This document shows positions 1-8,846 of a stretch of 49,779 nt of DNA, one piece after another. The stretch lies in the NCBI GenBank assembly GCA_947165085.1, contig CAMUZA010000009.1, positions 1-49,779 of the forward strand, written 5' to 3'. Below the pieces are notes generated by a model. It did no database searches. It was not told the origin of the DNA and worked only from the letters and a program-made list of their open reading frames with translations. Each line of letters begins with the position of its first letter. The stretch's first letter is position 1. The stretch is from an uncultured Clostridia bacterium (GTDB lineage Bacteria > Bacillota > Clostridia > Oscillospirales > Oscillospiraceae). The position numbers were made by a program, and so were the translations under genes.

Positions 1-2
1 CC

Positions 3-3000
3 AACAACTGCACGGGCGAGTACGACAAGTGGATCAATCTCTTCGGCGAGGCGGGCATCAGCCCGTACTTCGGTCAGATCCACTCCCACACCGCGGAGTA
101 CTCTGACGGCGCCGGTACGCTGGAGGACGCTTATGAGCACGCGATGGCGGCTGACGACGTTGACTTCATGATCGTCACCGACCACTCTAACTACTTTGAC
201 ACCACCTCCACCGCCACCACCGACAGCTACTACAATCTGTCCAAGCTGACGATGGGTCAGAGCCTGACCAAGTGGGAAGAAGCGAGAGCGACCGCGCTGG
301 AGTATGATAAGATGCGCGACGACTTCGTCTGCGCTTACGGCTATGAGATGACATGGTCCGGCGGCCCCGGTCACACCAACAGCTTCAACACCTGGGGCGT
401 TGTTTCCCGTAACAACGGCGAGCTGAACAACAAGACCAACTATGCAGGCATGCATCGCTACAACGACCTGATGGTCAATGCGAACAGAGGCCTGGATATC
501 AACGGCAACCCGGTCGAAGAGGGCGTCAAGACCAAGTACATCGAAGACGCGCCGGTCGTTTCCCAGTTCAACCATCCGGGCACGACCTTCGGTACGTTCG
601 ACGACTACGCAGGCTTCAATCCGACCCGTGACACCATCCTGTGCCTCATTGAGGTCGGCAACGGCGAAGGCAAGGTCGGCGGCAGCTCCTACTGGCCGAG
701 CTACTCCGAGTACGACAAGTGCCTTGCCAAGGGCTGGCACGTCGCACCGACCAACAACCAGGATAACCACAAGGGCAAGTGGGGCGACGCCAACACCTGC
801 CGCGACGTCATCCTGACGGACGACTTCACCGAGGCGGGTCTGTACCGCGCGATGGCGGAGCGCTGCGTCTACGCGACCGAAGACCAGAACCTCCACATCT
901 ACTACTACCTGAACGGCGAGATCATGGGCTCCATTATCGACACCGGTGATACCGAGCTGGATAAGATCACCATCGTCTGCAGTATCTCCGATCCCGACGG
1001 CGAAAAGCTGAGCAAGATCGAGGTCATCGGCGAGAACGGCATCGCGATCAAGACCTATACCGCGACCGGCTCCACCTTCGAGATCAACGAAGAGTTCAAG
1101 AACACTCAGGCTTACTACTACATCAAGGTCACCGAGGCTGACGGCGATATCGCCTGCACCGCTCCTGTCTGGGTCGGCATCGCCACCCCGATCACTGCGG
1201 ATATCCGCACCGACGCCGCTCTGAGCGTCGAGGGCGAGGAAGAGACCATCACCGCGACCGTTGACAACGCTGCTGATTTTGACTACGAGCTCGAGAAGGT
1301 CGTCTTCTATCTGACCGACAACAAGGGCAATGAGACCATCATCAAGACCATCAACGTCGACAAGGCGGACGCTGTCATCGCTCCGGGCGAGGCCAGAACT
1401 TTCGAGTTCATTTACGAGCGCACGGTCGCCGGTGAGCAGGAGATCAAGGTCGTCTTCTACGGCGAGTACAACGACAAGGAATTCAAGTGCCGCGCGACCA
1501 TGAAGCAAAAGGTCTATAAGGCCGATGAGCTGGTCAAGGTCGCTGTCGACTACGGTCACGGCAACTTCTACGTATCCGGCGGCTACTCCGACAACATGGG
1601 CAACTTCATCAAGTACTGCGCGGACAACGGCGTTATGGCGGAATTCATCCAGAAGGGCGAATTCAACTACAACACCCTGAAGCAGTACAGAATGGTCGTC
1701 CTGACGGTGCCGTTTGATACCGGCAACCTCAGCCCGAGCGTCTACACTGCGGACGAGCTGGCGGCGATCAAGTACTACGCCGAGCATGGCGGCAATATCA
1801 TTGTCTGCTCCAAGTCCGACCGTAAGAGTCCGAAGGGCGATCTGAACTGCGCGAATCTGTCCAACAGCATTCTGAATGCGATCGGTTCGAACGTCCGCGT
1901 TGCCGACGGCATCATCGTCGATAACGCGATGAAGGCGAACGAGGCGTACCGCCTCTACTTCTCCGGCGCTGAGAACCTCAATATGAATCACCGCTTTATC
2001 AAGGCGGCGTACACTTCCTCCAACTCCTTCGGCACGATCCCCTCTACCACGAACTCCACCGGCTTCCAGCTCTATAACGGCGCGCCGATCCTGATCAACT
2101 CCGGCGCGGAGAGCAAGGTCACCACGCTGGTGCGCGGCTATACGACCACCTGGGGTGCAAGCTACGAGGCCAACTTCGACGGCTCCACCTACGTGCCTGA
2201 TTATGAGAACGACGTGGTTACTGCTGCAATGGGCGACGTCAACATCATGACCTACGAAGACCTGCCCGGCGGCGGCTGGCTGATCACCTGCGGCTGTACC
2301 TTCTTCTCCAACTACGATATCAAGGACGACGTGGATTACACGAACAAGTTCATCGTCCGCAACATCCTGCGCGAGCTGACGGACGACGGTGAGCCGATCC
2401 GTGTTTCTCAGATCAGCACTGTCAAGAAGGTGACGAGACCCGCTACCGAGACCGGTGACGAGTACACTATCGAAGGCTATGTCACCTCGAACGCTTCCGC
2501 ATTCGATCAGGATACCGCGTTCTTCGACTGCATCTACATCCAGGACAAGAAGGGCAACGGCATCAATGCGTTCCCTGTCGCCGGTAACTTTGCGATCGGC
2601 ATGAACGTCCGCGCGCACGGCGGCGTTACCTACTACTGCGGCGAAGTCGAGCTGAACCTGAGCACCGACTACGGCGGATACTGCGAGGTCATCTCCGATA
2701 CCATCAACGTCATCCAGCCGAAGGAAGTCGACTGCAAGACCGCTATGTCGGATGCAGAGATCGGCAACCTGCTGATGGTGAAGGGTATTGTCACCGGCAT
2801 CCACAAGACCGAGGGCGTTATCGACAAGATCTATGTCCGCGACGCTGCCGGCGAGGCCTGCCTGTTCATCAACGGCTACATCATGAAGAACTACAAGGGC
2901 CTGAACGGCCTGAAGGTCGGCATGATGGTCAAGGGCGTCGGCATCGGCTCCCGCGACGTCGACGAGACGAGCGCGACCAGCGCGATCTTCGAGCGTCTGC

Positions 3001-3623
3001 GTGTCCGTGACCGCCGCGAGATTGAGATCCTTGACGGCGGCACCATCCATGGCGAGCTGCTCTTCAAGGACGTCAAGGAAAAGGATTGGTTCTATGATTA
3101 CGTTCTGTTCGCAGTCGATCGTGGTCTGCTGAACGGCACTGCGAATTCCACCTTCTCCCCGAACTCGAACCTGACCCGAGCCATGGTCGCCACCGTCCTG
3201 CACCGCATGGCGGGCGAGCCGAAGGCAGACGGCGCGAAGAGCTTCGACGACGTTGCGAGCGGTACCTGGTACTTTGACGCTGTCTCGTGGGCATCCGCGG
3301 TCGGCATCGTTAATGGCTACGAGGACGAGACCTTCCATCCGAACGCATACATCACCCGTCAGGAGATGGCGCTGATGCTTGCGAGATATGCGACCGAGTA
3401 TATGGGCCTTGAGATCGACACCACCGGCAACCTGAACGCATTTATCGACGGCTCTACCGTCGCAAAGTGGGCGAAGGACGAGATCACCTGGTTCGTCTGC
3501 ACGGGCATCATGACCGGCATGGACGGCAGAATCGTTCCGAACGGCAGCGCGACCCGCGCGCAGTTTGCGACGATCATCACCCGCTTCGTGAAGTTCGTTG
3601 AGGGCGACAATACGCCTGTTTGA
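3..3623 (+). CDS. SLH-anchored surface protein with PHP (CehA/McbA-like) hydrolase domain, 5' truncated
   Basis: The frame is open from the first bases of the window, so the N-terminus and any signal peptide lie outside; a Met codon at 144 is internal. Near 72-95 is a GQIHSHT motif and near 175-190 a TDHSNYF motif, the metal-binding pattern of PHP-type hydrolases such as the CehA/McbA group; FNHPG near 568 may add another ligand. A DUF4350/amidotransferase-like segment lies near 1540-1830 and two OB-like beta domains near 2400-3030. The C-terminus has three SLH repeats (about 3060-3230, 3238-3400, 3430-3600), which bind cell-wall polymers in Gram-positive envelopes. Inferred role: a wall-attached hydrolase of phosphoester or nucleotide-type substrates; the substrate cannot be told from sequence. 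A strong terminator follows the stop. Confidence 0.8.
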   Translation, partial: NNCTGEYDKWINLFGEAGISPYFGQIHSHTAEYSDGAGTLEDAYEHAMAADDVDFMIVTDHSNYFDTTSTATTDSYYNLSKLTMGQSLTKWEEARATALEYDKMRDDFVCAYGYEMTWSGGPGHTNSFNTWGVVSRNNGELNNKTNYAGMHRYNDLMVNANRGLDINGNPVEEGVKTKYIEDAPVVSQFNHPGTTFGTFDDYAGFNPTRDTILCLIEVGNGEGKVGGSSYWPSYSEYDKCLAKGWHVAPTNNQDNHKGKWGDANTCRDVILTDDFTEAGLYRAMAERCVYATEDQNLHIYYYLNGEIMGSIIDTGDTELDKITIVCSISDPDGEKLSKIEVIGENGIAIKTYTATGSTFEINEEFKNTQAYYYIKVTEADGDIACTAPVWVGIATPITADIRTDAALSVEGEEETITATVDNAADFDYELEKVVFYLTDNKGNETIIKTINVDKADAVIAPGEARTFEFIYERTVAGEQEIKVVFYGEYNDKEFKCRATMKQKVYKADELVKVAVDYGHGNFYVSGGYSDNMGNFIKYCADNGVMAEFIQKGEFNYNTLKQYRMVVLTVPFDTGNLSPSVYTADELAAIKYYAEHGGNIIVCSKSDRKSPKGDLNCANLSNSILNAIGSNVRVADGIIVDNAMKANEAYRLYFSGAENLNMNHRFIKAAYTSSNSFGTIPSTTNSTGFQLYNGAPILINSGAESKVTTLVRGYTTTWGASYEANFDGSTYVPDYENDVVTAAMGDVNIMTYEDLPGGGWLITCGCTFFSNYDIKDDVDYTNKFIVRNILRELTDDGEPIRVSQISTVKKVTRPATETGDEYTIEGYVTSNASAFDQDTAFFDCIYIQDKKGNGINAFPVAGNFAIGMNVRAHGGVTYYCGEVELNLSTDYGGYCEVISDTINVIQPKEVDCKTAMSDAEIGNLLMVKGIVTGIHKTEGVIDKIYVRDAAGEACLFINGYIMKNYKGLNGLKVGMMVKGVGIGSRDVDETSATSAIFERLRVRDRREIEILDGGTIHGELLFKDVKEKDWFYDYVLFAVDRGLLNGTANSTFSPNSNLTRAMVATVLHRMAGEPKADGAKSFDDVASGTWYFDAVSWASAVGIVNGYEDETFHPNAYITRQEMALMLARYATEYMGLEIDTTGNLNAFIDGSTVAKWAKDEITWFVCTGIMTGMDGRIVPNGSATRAQFATIITRFVKFVEGDNTPV

Positions 3624-3631
3624 TCATTCCA

Positions 3632-3669
3632 AACAACGCCCCGTCGGCATTCGCCGGCGGGGCGTTGTT
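3632..3669. terminator. Bidirectional hairpin terminator after the SLH gene
   Basis: A long near-perfect stem (AACAACGCCCCGTCGGC paired with GCCGGCGGGGCGTTGTT, loop ATTC) begins 8 bases after the SLH protein stop. T residues follow the stem on the plus strand. Confidence 0.85.
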
Positions 3670-3676
3670 CTAACTG

Positions 3677-3709
3677 AAAACGCGGCAGAGATCGTTGACC
3701 TCTGCCGCG
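3677..3709 (-). terminator. Terminator of the holB-ricT operon
   Basis: Stem CGCGGCAGAG / CTCTGCCGCG with a 9-base loop lies just downstream of the ricT stop. On the minus strand it is followed by TTTT, the layout of an intrinsic terminator for the leftward operon. Confidence 0.8.
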
Positions 3710-3716
3710 CGGCTTG

Positions 3717-4943
3717 TTATTCTGCTTTGTTGCCGTGCTTGCGGCGGCGGTGATAGCGGTGATGATGCGTGGGTTTGACCTTTGCCGCGCCATCTGCCTC
3801 TTTTGCTTGCTCTGCAGCGGGTACAGCCGGAGCGGTGGGCGCTGCTGCATTTGCCGCTGGCGCTTGCGACTTGCCTTTTCCGCCGCGGCGACGGCGACGC
3901 TTCGATTTCTGCTCGTTTTCTGCTTTCGTCTCAGCAACGTCGGGCGCTTCGGTGATCGGTTCGACCGGCGTGAGGGGTTCGGCTGTCTTCTTGAACACCA
4001 CGGGCTCCAGATAGGTTGTGAACGTCGGCGTTTCGAGTTTCTTGTGCGGACGGTTGCCGGAGATCGGGGCAAGGTCGTCCGGGATCGGCTCGTCCGTTTT
4101 CTTCGGCTTGCCGTTGCGCAGGACGCAGATGTCACAGTTTTTGTGACAGACGATCGTATCCGGCTGCTTCTCCAGACGGACGCGCACCGACTGCTTGAGC
4201 AAATTTACTTCTGTGACCGTACCGCGGCCGTCGGGGGTATCGACGAAGGATTCCGCCTTCGGGCAGGTACGGATCAGGTCCTCATAGGCTTCCTGCTCAT
4301 AGTTCAGGCAGCACATCAGTCTGCCGCAGGTACCGGAGATCTTGGTGGGATTGAGGCTGAGATTCTGGGTCTTCGCCATCTTGATCGAGACGGGTTGGAA
4401 ATCCTCCAGAAACTCGCCGCAGCAGAACGGTCTGCCGCAGATGCCAAGACCTCCGACCATTTTCGCCTTGTCGCGCACGCCGATCTGCCGCAGCTCGATG
4501 CGGGTGCGCAGGACGGAGGCGAGACTCTTGACCAGCTCGCGGAAATCCACGCGGCCGTCGGCGGTGAAGAAGAACAGGATCTTGCTGCCGTCGAAGGCGT
4601 ATTCCGTCGAGACGAGCTGCATGTCCAGCTTGAGCTCCTCAATCTTCTGCTGGCAGATCTCAAAGGCGCGCTTTTCCTTGGCGCGGTTTTCCATATCGAT
4701 TTTCAGATCCTGCTCGTTCGCGATGCGGATCACGCTGCGCAGCGGCGCGACGATCTCCCGTTCCGAAACGGCGTGGTTGCCGCGGACACACTGTCCGAGC
4801 TCCATGCCGCGTGAGGTGTCGATGATGACTTCGTCGCCGGTGCAGACGTCGAGCTTTCCGGGGTCAAAGAAGTAATTCTTTGTGTTGTTGCGGAACTGGA
4901 TGTCGCAGACGGTGACGGTTTTTCTTTCAGGTACAGATTCCAT
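3717..4943 (-). CDS. ricT: RicT/YaaT PSP1-domain protein
   Basis: 408 residues. The PSP1 domain spans roughly residues 15-240 and carries the Cys-rich signature CGRPFCCGEF followed by CGRLMCCLNYE. In Bacillus subtilis, RicT joins RicA and RicF in an Fe-S complex that stimulates RNase Y-dependent mRNA processing and affects sporulation, competence and biofilm formation; the same job here is inference. The protein is about 130 residues longer than B. subtilis RicT. The extra C-terminus is low-complexity: Ala/Pro-rich stretches, an RRRRRGGKGK run and a His/Arg-rich end, which suggests RNA or ribosome contact. It starts 9 bases after holB, an order also seen in Bacillus. Confidence 0.88.
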   Translation of the reverse strand: MESVPERKTVTVCDIQFRNNTKNYFFDPGKLDVCTGDEVIIDTSRGMELGQCVRGNHAVSEREIVAPLRSVIRIANEQDLKIDMENRAKEKRAFEICQQKIEELKLDMQLVSTEYAFDGSKILFFFTADGRVDFRELVKSLASVLRTRIELRQIGVRDKAKMVGGLGICGRPFCCGEFLEDFQPVSIKMAKTQNLSLNPTKISGTCGRLMCCLNYEQEAYEDLIRTCPKAESFVDTPDGRGTVTEVNLLKQSVRVRLEKQPDTIVCHKNCDICVLRNGKPKKTDEPIPDDLAPISGNRPHKKLETPTFTTYLEPVVFKKTAEPLTPVEPITEAPDVAETKAENEQKSKRRRRRGGKGKSQAPAANAAAPTAPAVPAAEQAKEADGAAKVKPTHHHRYHRRRKHGNKAE

Positions 4944-4952
4944 AATTACTCC

Positions 4953-5915
4953 TTAAAGGTCGGACAGCTTGACGCAGAGCATTCCGCAGATATGTGCGGT
5001 GCCGACGTTGGCGTCCGTCAGGGCAATCGCGTGCTGCACGGCTTCCACAGCTCGCAGAAGCTGTGCGTCCGTGCGGCTTTGTGCGATTCTTTTGCATTCA
5101 GGACCGGTCGCTGGCAGGCCGGCACGGCTTGCGGCGGCGGATGAGAGAAGCTCCGTCCATTGAAGAAGGATCGGCCGGAGCTGTTCGCGCTTCAGGCGTT
5201 CCATCGGCGTAAGGACGCGCAAAAGCGCGCCCGCGCTGTGTTCGCAGCAGGCTTCAGCGAATGCCTTGGTCTGGGGCAGAAGCTCGGCGCCTTCGGTCAG
5301 AAGGGCGGTCGCCTGTCCGAGATAGCCGCCGGAGCGGAGCATCGCGGAGCGCAGCGCGTCGGGCGATGTGTCGGGAAAACGCACCGAAAGCTCCCTGCAC
5401 AGCAGCTCGTCGCTGAGCGGCGATAGCCGCAGCTCCACGCAGCGGCTGCGTATGGTCGGAAGCAGCTGCTCGGCATGCTCCGTCAGCAGAAGAAACACGC
5501 CGTAGGCAGGCGGCTCCTCAATGCATTTGAGCAGGGCGTTCTGACCCTGCGCGTTCAGATCCTGCGCGCGCGGGAAGACGTAGATCTTTCTTGCGCCCTC
5601 ATTGGGGCGGATATAGAGATCGGCGCAGGCATCGCGCACCAGCTTCACGGGAATGGTTTTCTTTTCCGGATCGTCCACGGTGATGACGTCAGGGTGCACC
5701 CCACTCAGCGCTTTGCGGCACTGTGCGCATTGCCCGCAGGGACGGCGGAGAGAAACGCACTGCATGGCGGCGGCAAGCAGGCGCGCCAGCGTATGTTTGC
5801 CGGAGCCGGCAGGACCGGAGATCAGATAACAGTGGGACAGCTGCCCGCGTGAGAGAGAGACGGACAGACGCTGCTTCAGCGCTTCGTTGCCGAGAAGTGC
5901 ATCAAAGTCCATCAT
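4953..5915 (-). CDS. holB: DNA polymerase III delta' subunit
   Basis: 320 residues, normal for HolB. A Walker A motif (GPAGSGKHT, about residues 34-42) is followed by a zinc-module cysteine set (C-x7-C-x2-C-x2-C around RRPCGQCAQCRKA) and a TIRSRC sensor-type motif, as in the clamp-loader delta' family. Delta' helps open and load the sliding clamp at the replication fork. It is the first gene of a two-gene operon with ricT. A -10-like TATAAT lies about 30 bases upstream of the start. Confidence 0.9.
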   Translation of the reverse strand: MMDFDALLGNEALKQRLSVSLSRGQLSHCYLISGPAGSGKHTLARLLAAAMQCVSLRRPCGQCAQCRKALSGVHPDVITVDDPEKKTIPVKLVRDACADLYIRPNEGARKIYVFPRAQDLNAQGQNALLKCIEEPPAYGVFLLLTEHAEQLLPTIRSRCVELRLSPLSDELLCRELSVRFPDTSPDALRSAMLRSGGYLGQATALLTEGAELLPQTKAFAEACCEHSAGALLRVLTPMERLKREQLRPILLQWTELLSSAAASRAGLPATGPECKRIAQSRTDAQLLRAVEAVQHAIALTDANVGTAHICGMLCVKLSDL

Positions 5916-5944
5916 TCTGCGTCCTTTCCCATAGTATCCACTCT

Positions 5945-5950
5945 ATTATA
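5945..5950 (-). promoter_or_regulatory. Candidate -10 box for holB-ricT
   Basis: A perfect TATAAT on the minus strand, about 30 bases before the holB start. The matching -35 position (TGGAAA) is weak, so only the -10 is claimed. Confidence 0.45.
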
Positions 5951-5999
5951 ACGCTTTTCAGTGTATTTTTCCACTAAAATTTCCGATATACCGAAAAAA

Positions 6000-6797
6000 T
6001 CAGTCAAATGCGAGCCCAAGATAGGATTTTTCCGGCAGATGCGCTCCGTGCAGGGGTTTGACCATACCAAACGGCACGTCGTCGCCGGTCGTTCGGACGA
6101 TCGCTTTCTCACAGCCGAGCTTTTCTGCCAGCACCGCCGCGGCTTCGGGACAGCAGGGGAGCAGCTCTTTGAACAGCAGGCAGCCGTCCGTTATTTCCGC
6201 TGCTGCGCAGCAGACGGCGTCTGCAGTTTCCAGGCGGTACAACCCAGCGCCGCTTGCCTCGCTTGCGCACTTTTGCAGCTCGAGCAGGGAAACGTCGTAG
6301 GAGACGAACGAGCCATAGAGCTGCAGCTCGCGCAAGACGCGGTAGGCGTCTGCGGTGAGTTTTGTGATTATAACGTCAGATTTATGCGCGGGAAGCTCCA
6401 GGGTGCTGTGATAGAACGCGGTCCGATAGCCGCGTTTTTCGTAGTAGCGGAACAATGCTTCCCCGTCCGGTACGAGCATGCAGGCATCGTAATCGCGCAG
6501 TTCGCTTTCCGCATAGGCGAGCAGCGCGGCGCATAACCCCCGCCTGCGATAGGCGGGCGCGGTGCAGACGGCGTAGAGATAGACGGCGCGCAGCGCCTCG
6601 CCGCAGTCATCCACCAGCTCGACTGGCAGCGCGCAGAGCATGGAAACGGGCGCCGTTCCGTCCAGCGCGGCGAAGGCCAGCGCATGACCTTCCGTCTTGC
6701 GCCAGAAGGTCTCGACCGCTTCTTTGCTGTCGTCGAAACAGCTCAGCCATAGCTGCGTCAGAAGTGCAGGCTGCTTCATTCTCTCATATGAAATCAT
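6000..6797 (-). CDS. GNAT family N-acetyltransferase
   Basis: 265 residues. The acetyl-CoA binding motif A appears in the stretch CTAPAYRRRGLCAALLAYAE (about residues 91-110), followed by RYYEKRGYRTAFY, the usual end of a GNAT fold. The last ~110 residues form a second, more divergent region, so this may be a two-domain GNAT. The substrate is unknown. Its ATG overlaps the stop of the upstream DUF2156 gene (ATGA), so the two are translationally coupled and probably work together; DUF2156 is itself a GNAT-like fold. Confidence 0.75.
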   Translation of the reverse strand: MISYERMKQPALLTQLWLSCFDDSKEAVETFWRKTEGHALAFAALDGTAPVSMLCALPVELVDDCGEALRAVYLYAVCTAPAYRRRGLCAALLAYAESELRDYDACMLVPDGEALFRYYEKRGYRTAFYHSTLELPAHKSDVIITKLTADAYRVLRELQLYGSFVSYDVSLLELQKCASEASGAGLYRLETADAVCCAAAEITDGCLLFKELLPCCPEAAAVLAEKLGCEKAIVRTTGDDVPFGMVKPLHGAHLPEKSYLGLAFD

Positions 6798-7687
6798 CTT
6801 CGCTCCTCCAGAACGACCTTTTCCAGAAGGAGATCGGGATAGTAGCTTTCCTTTGCGCGCCGCAGTCCCTCGATGCCCATATTGTCCTCACGGTTGAGGT
6901 AATTGACCTCCGGATAGCGGCTGTGGATCAGTCGGGCAAGCTCGCGGTTGACCATCGGATAGGCGCCGTTGATATCCGCGCGCGCCTTTTCAAAGTTCAC
7001 GTCAAAGGTGTCCTTACGGATGCGGTTGCCCATTGAGAAAGCGACGATCTCATCGCCGGTTTCCAGCGCGATGCCCTCCATGCGCAGCTCGTCGAAATAC
7101 CGGAAGACCTTTTGGATTGCCGCCTTTTCTTCGGTCGTGTCAGAATAGGGGTGCGCCTCCGTATGGTCCTCGTTCCAGCTTTCCGTGAACTCGATGCAGC
7201 GCGGAAGAAGCTCTTTCGTCAGCGGCAGCACGTGCCAGTCGGGAAACGTCTGCTCAAAATGATTGCAGTGATTGCGTTTCGGCTGCAGCTTGCGTCCGTG
7301 CAGACCGCAGAGCCGCTCAATGTCGTAGATGTAGTCGTAGCCATCGCGAACGGTGCGGGCGTTGAATCTGCCGGGAAAGAGTTCTTGCAGGAGTGCCGCT
7401 TCTTCCGGCGTCGCGCCGTAAAGGCGGAAGCGGACATGCCGCTCCTTTGCATCGGCAAGCAGGACTTCGACCGCTTCCTTCAGATTGCCGCACTGCGGGC
7501 AGAGATAGCACGTCCAATTGCCGTATCGGCAGAAGAACAGCGGCGTTGCGCCGAAAAACGCGACTTTCTGATCCGCCCAGCAGAACAGATTGACGTAAGA
7601 ATACTCGCAGCCGTGGTTGGCGGCAGCATACAGATGATTGTGGATGATGTCCCGGTCTTCGGGAACGATTTCGCGGAAATTCAGCAT
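6794..7687 (-). CDS. DUF2156 (phosphatidylglycerol lysyltransferase C-terminal-like) protein
   Basis: 297 residues, all cytosolic by appearance. The sequence matches the stand-alone DUF2156 pattern: N-terminal NHLYAAANHGCEYSYVNLF, a central RNHCNHFEQTFPDW segment, and a C-terminal INGAYPMVNRELA plus YLNREDNMGIEGLRRAK. The fold is shared with the aminoacyl-transferring domain of MprF, but the membrane flippase part is absent, so lipid lysylation should not be assumed. It is first in a two-gene unit with the GNAT gene and has its own divergent promoter facing mnmA. Confidence 0.8.
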   Translation of the reverse strand: MLNFREIVPEDRDIIHNHLYAAANHGCEYSYVNLFCWADQKVAFFGATPLFFCRYGNWTCYLCPQCGNLKEAVEVLLADAKERHVRFRLYGATPEEAALLQELFPGRFNARTVRDGYDYIYDIERLCGLHGRKLQPKRNHCNHFEQTFPDWHVLPLTKELLPRCIEFTESWNEDHTEAHPYSDTTEEKAAIQKVFRYFDELRMEGIALETGDEIVAFSMGNRIRKDTFDVNFEKARADINGAYPMVNRELARLIHSRYPEVNYLNREDNMGIEGLRRAKESYYPDLLLEKVVLEERR

Positions 7688-7720
7688 AAGTACCCTCTTT
7701 TTGTTAAGAACATTGTCTCT

Positions 7721-7748
7721 ATTTTAGCACAATTCGCCCGCAGGTCAA
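7721..7748 (-). promoter_or_regulatory. Promoter for the DUF2156-GNAT operon
   Basis: Minus-strand TTGACC, 16 bases, then TAAAAT, about 35 bases before the gene start. It diverges from the mnmA promoter candidate just to the right. Confidence 0.65.
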
Positions 7749-7756
7749 CCGCATAC

Positions 7757-7785
7757 TTGCATTTTTTTTGCCGATGCGTTATTCT
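7757..7785 (+). promoter_or_regulatory. Candidate promoter for mnmA-ppi-topB
   Basis: TTGCAT, 17 bases, TATTCT. The -35 shares the CTTGCATTTT string with the promoters at 13356 and 44923. Predicted transcription would start very close to the mnmA ribosome site, giving a short leader. Confidence 0.5.
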
Positions 7786-7805
7786 GTATGGTAGGATGTG
7801 ATGTT

Positions 7806-8846
7806 ATGAGAAAAGTTCTTGTCGCTCTGTCGGGCGGCGTTGACAGCGCCTGCGCCTGTATCTTGCTCCAAAAGCAAGGCTATGAGGTCGGCGGCGCGAC
7901 GATGCTCCTGCGCGACGGCGGAGAGCGGGAGGCGGAGGACGCGCGCCTTGCCGCACAGCAGCTCGGCATTCCGTTCTACCTGTTTGAGCTGAAAGATGAA
8001 TTCCGGAAGAACGTCATCGCGCCGTTTACGCAGGTCTACCAAAGCGGCGGTACGCCGAATCCCTGCGTCGTCTGCAACCGGACGATGAAATTCGGGATCT
8101 TTCTGGAAAAAGCCCTTGCGCTCGGCTATGACGCGATCGCCACAGGACACTACGCGAGGATCATCGAGCGGAACGGACGGTATCTGCTCTCCGCCGCGGA
8201 CGACCGTGCGAAGGATCAGACCTATGTGCTTTGCATGCTGAATCAGTATCAGCTTGCGCACACGCTGTTCCCGCTCGGAGAGGTGCGGAATAAAGCCGAG
8301 GCACGCGAACTTGCGGCGCAGGCTGGCTTGCAGCTTGCGGGAAAGCACGATTCGCAGGATATCTGCTTCGTGCCGGACGGCGACTATATGGGCTATCTGA
8401 CGGCGCACGGGCTGATTCCCCAAAAGGGAAGCTTTATCCTGCGAGACGGCACGGTGCTTGCACCGCACAAGGGTATGGAGGCATACACCACCGGACAGCG
8501 GCGAGGTCTGGGCATTGCCCTCGGTGAGCGGACATACGTCCTCGGCAAGCGCGGTACGGACGTCGTGCTCGGTGCGGAGGAGCAGCTCTATGCGCGCAGG
8601 GTACTCGTGCGCGGGGTCAACTATATTCCCTTTGAACGACCGACGGAGCCGATCCGCGTGCAGGCGAAGCTGCGCTATACGACGAAATTTGCAGACGCCC
8701 TTCTGACGCCGACGGAGGACGGCTGCGCGCTGCTCTTTGACGCGCCGCAGCGGGCGGTCACGCCCGGACAGACGGCGGTATTCTACGACGGCGATCTTGT
8801 GATCGGCGGCGGAACGATCGAAAAAACTCTACCGGAGGAAGAATGA
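7806..8846 (+). CDS. mnmA: tRNA 2-thiouridine(34) synthase MnmA
   Basis: 346 residues. The PP-loop SGGVDS lies near residue 8; the two catalytic-cysteine regions are NPCVVCNRTMKF and HDSQDICFV. IATGHYARI and DQTYVLCML are also family hallmarks. MnmA activates U34 of Lys, Glu and Gln tRNAs with ATP and inserts sulfur, which supports accurate decoding. The ATG at 7806 is chosen over 7788 because GTAGGA sits 9 bases before it and nothing resembling a ribosome site precedes 7788. First gene of an overlapping set with the cyclophilin and topB. Confidence 0.93.
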   Translation: MRKVLVALSGGVDSACACILLQKQGYEVGGATMLLRDGGEREAEDARLAAQQLGIPFYLFELKDEFRKNVIAPFTQVYQSGGTPNPCVVCNRTMKFGIFLEKALALGYDAIATGHYARIIERNGRYLLSAADDRAKDQTYVLCMLNQYQLAHTLFPLGEVRNKAEARELAAQAGLQLAGKHDSQDICFVPDGDYMGYLTAHGLIPQKGSFILRDGTVLAPHKGMEAYTTGQRRGLGIALGERTYVLGKRGTDVVLGAEEQLYARRVLVRGVNYIPFERPTEPIRVQAKLRYTTKFADALLTPTEDGCALLFDAPQRAVTPGQTAVFYDGDLVIGGGTIEKTLPEEE

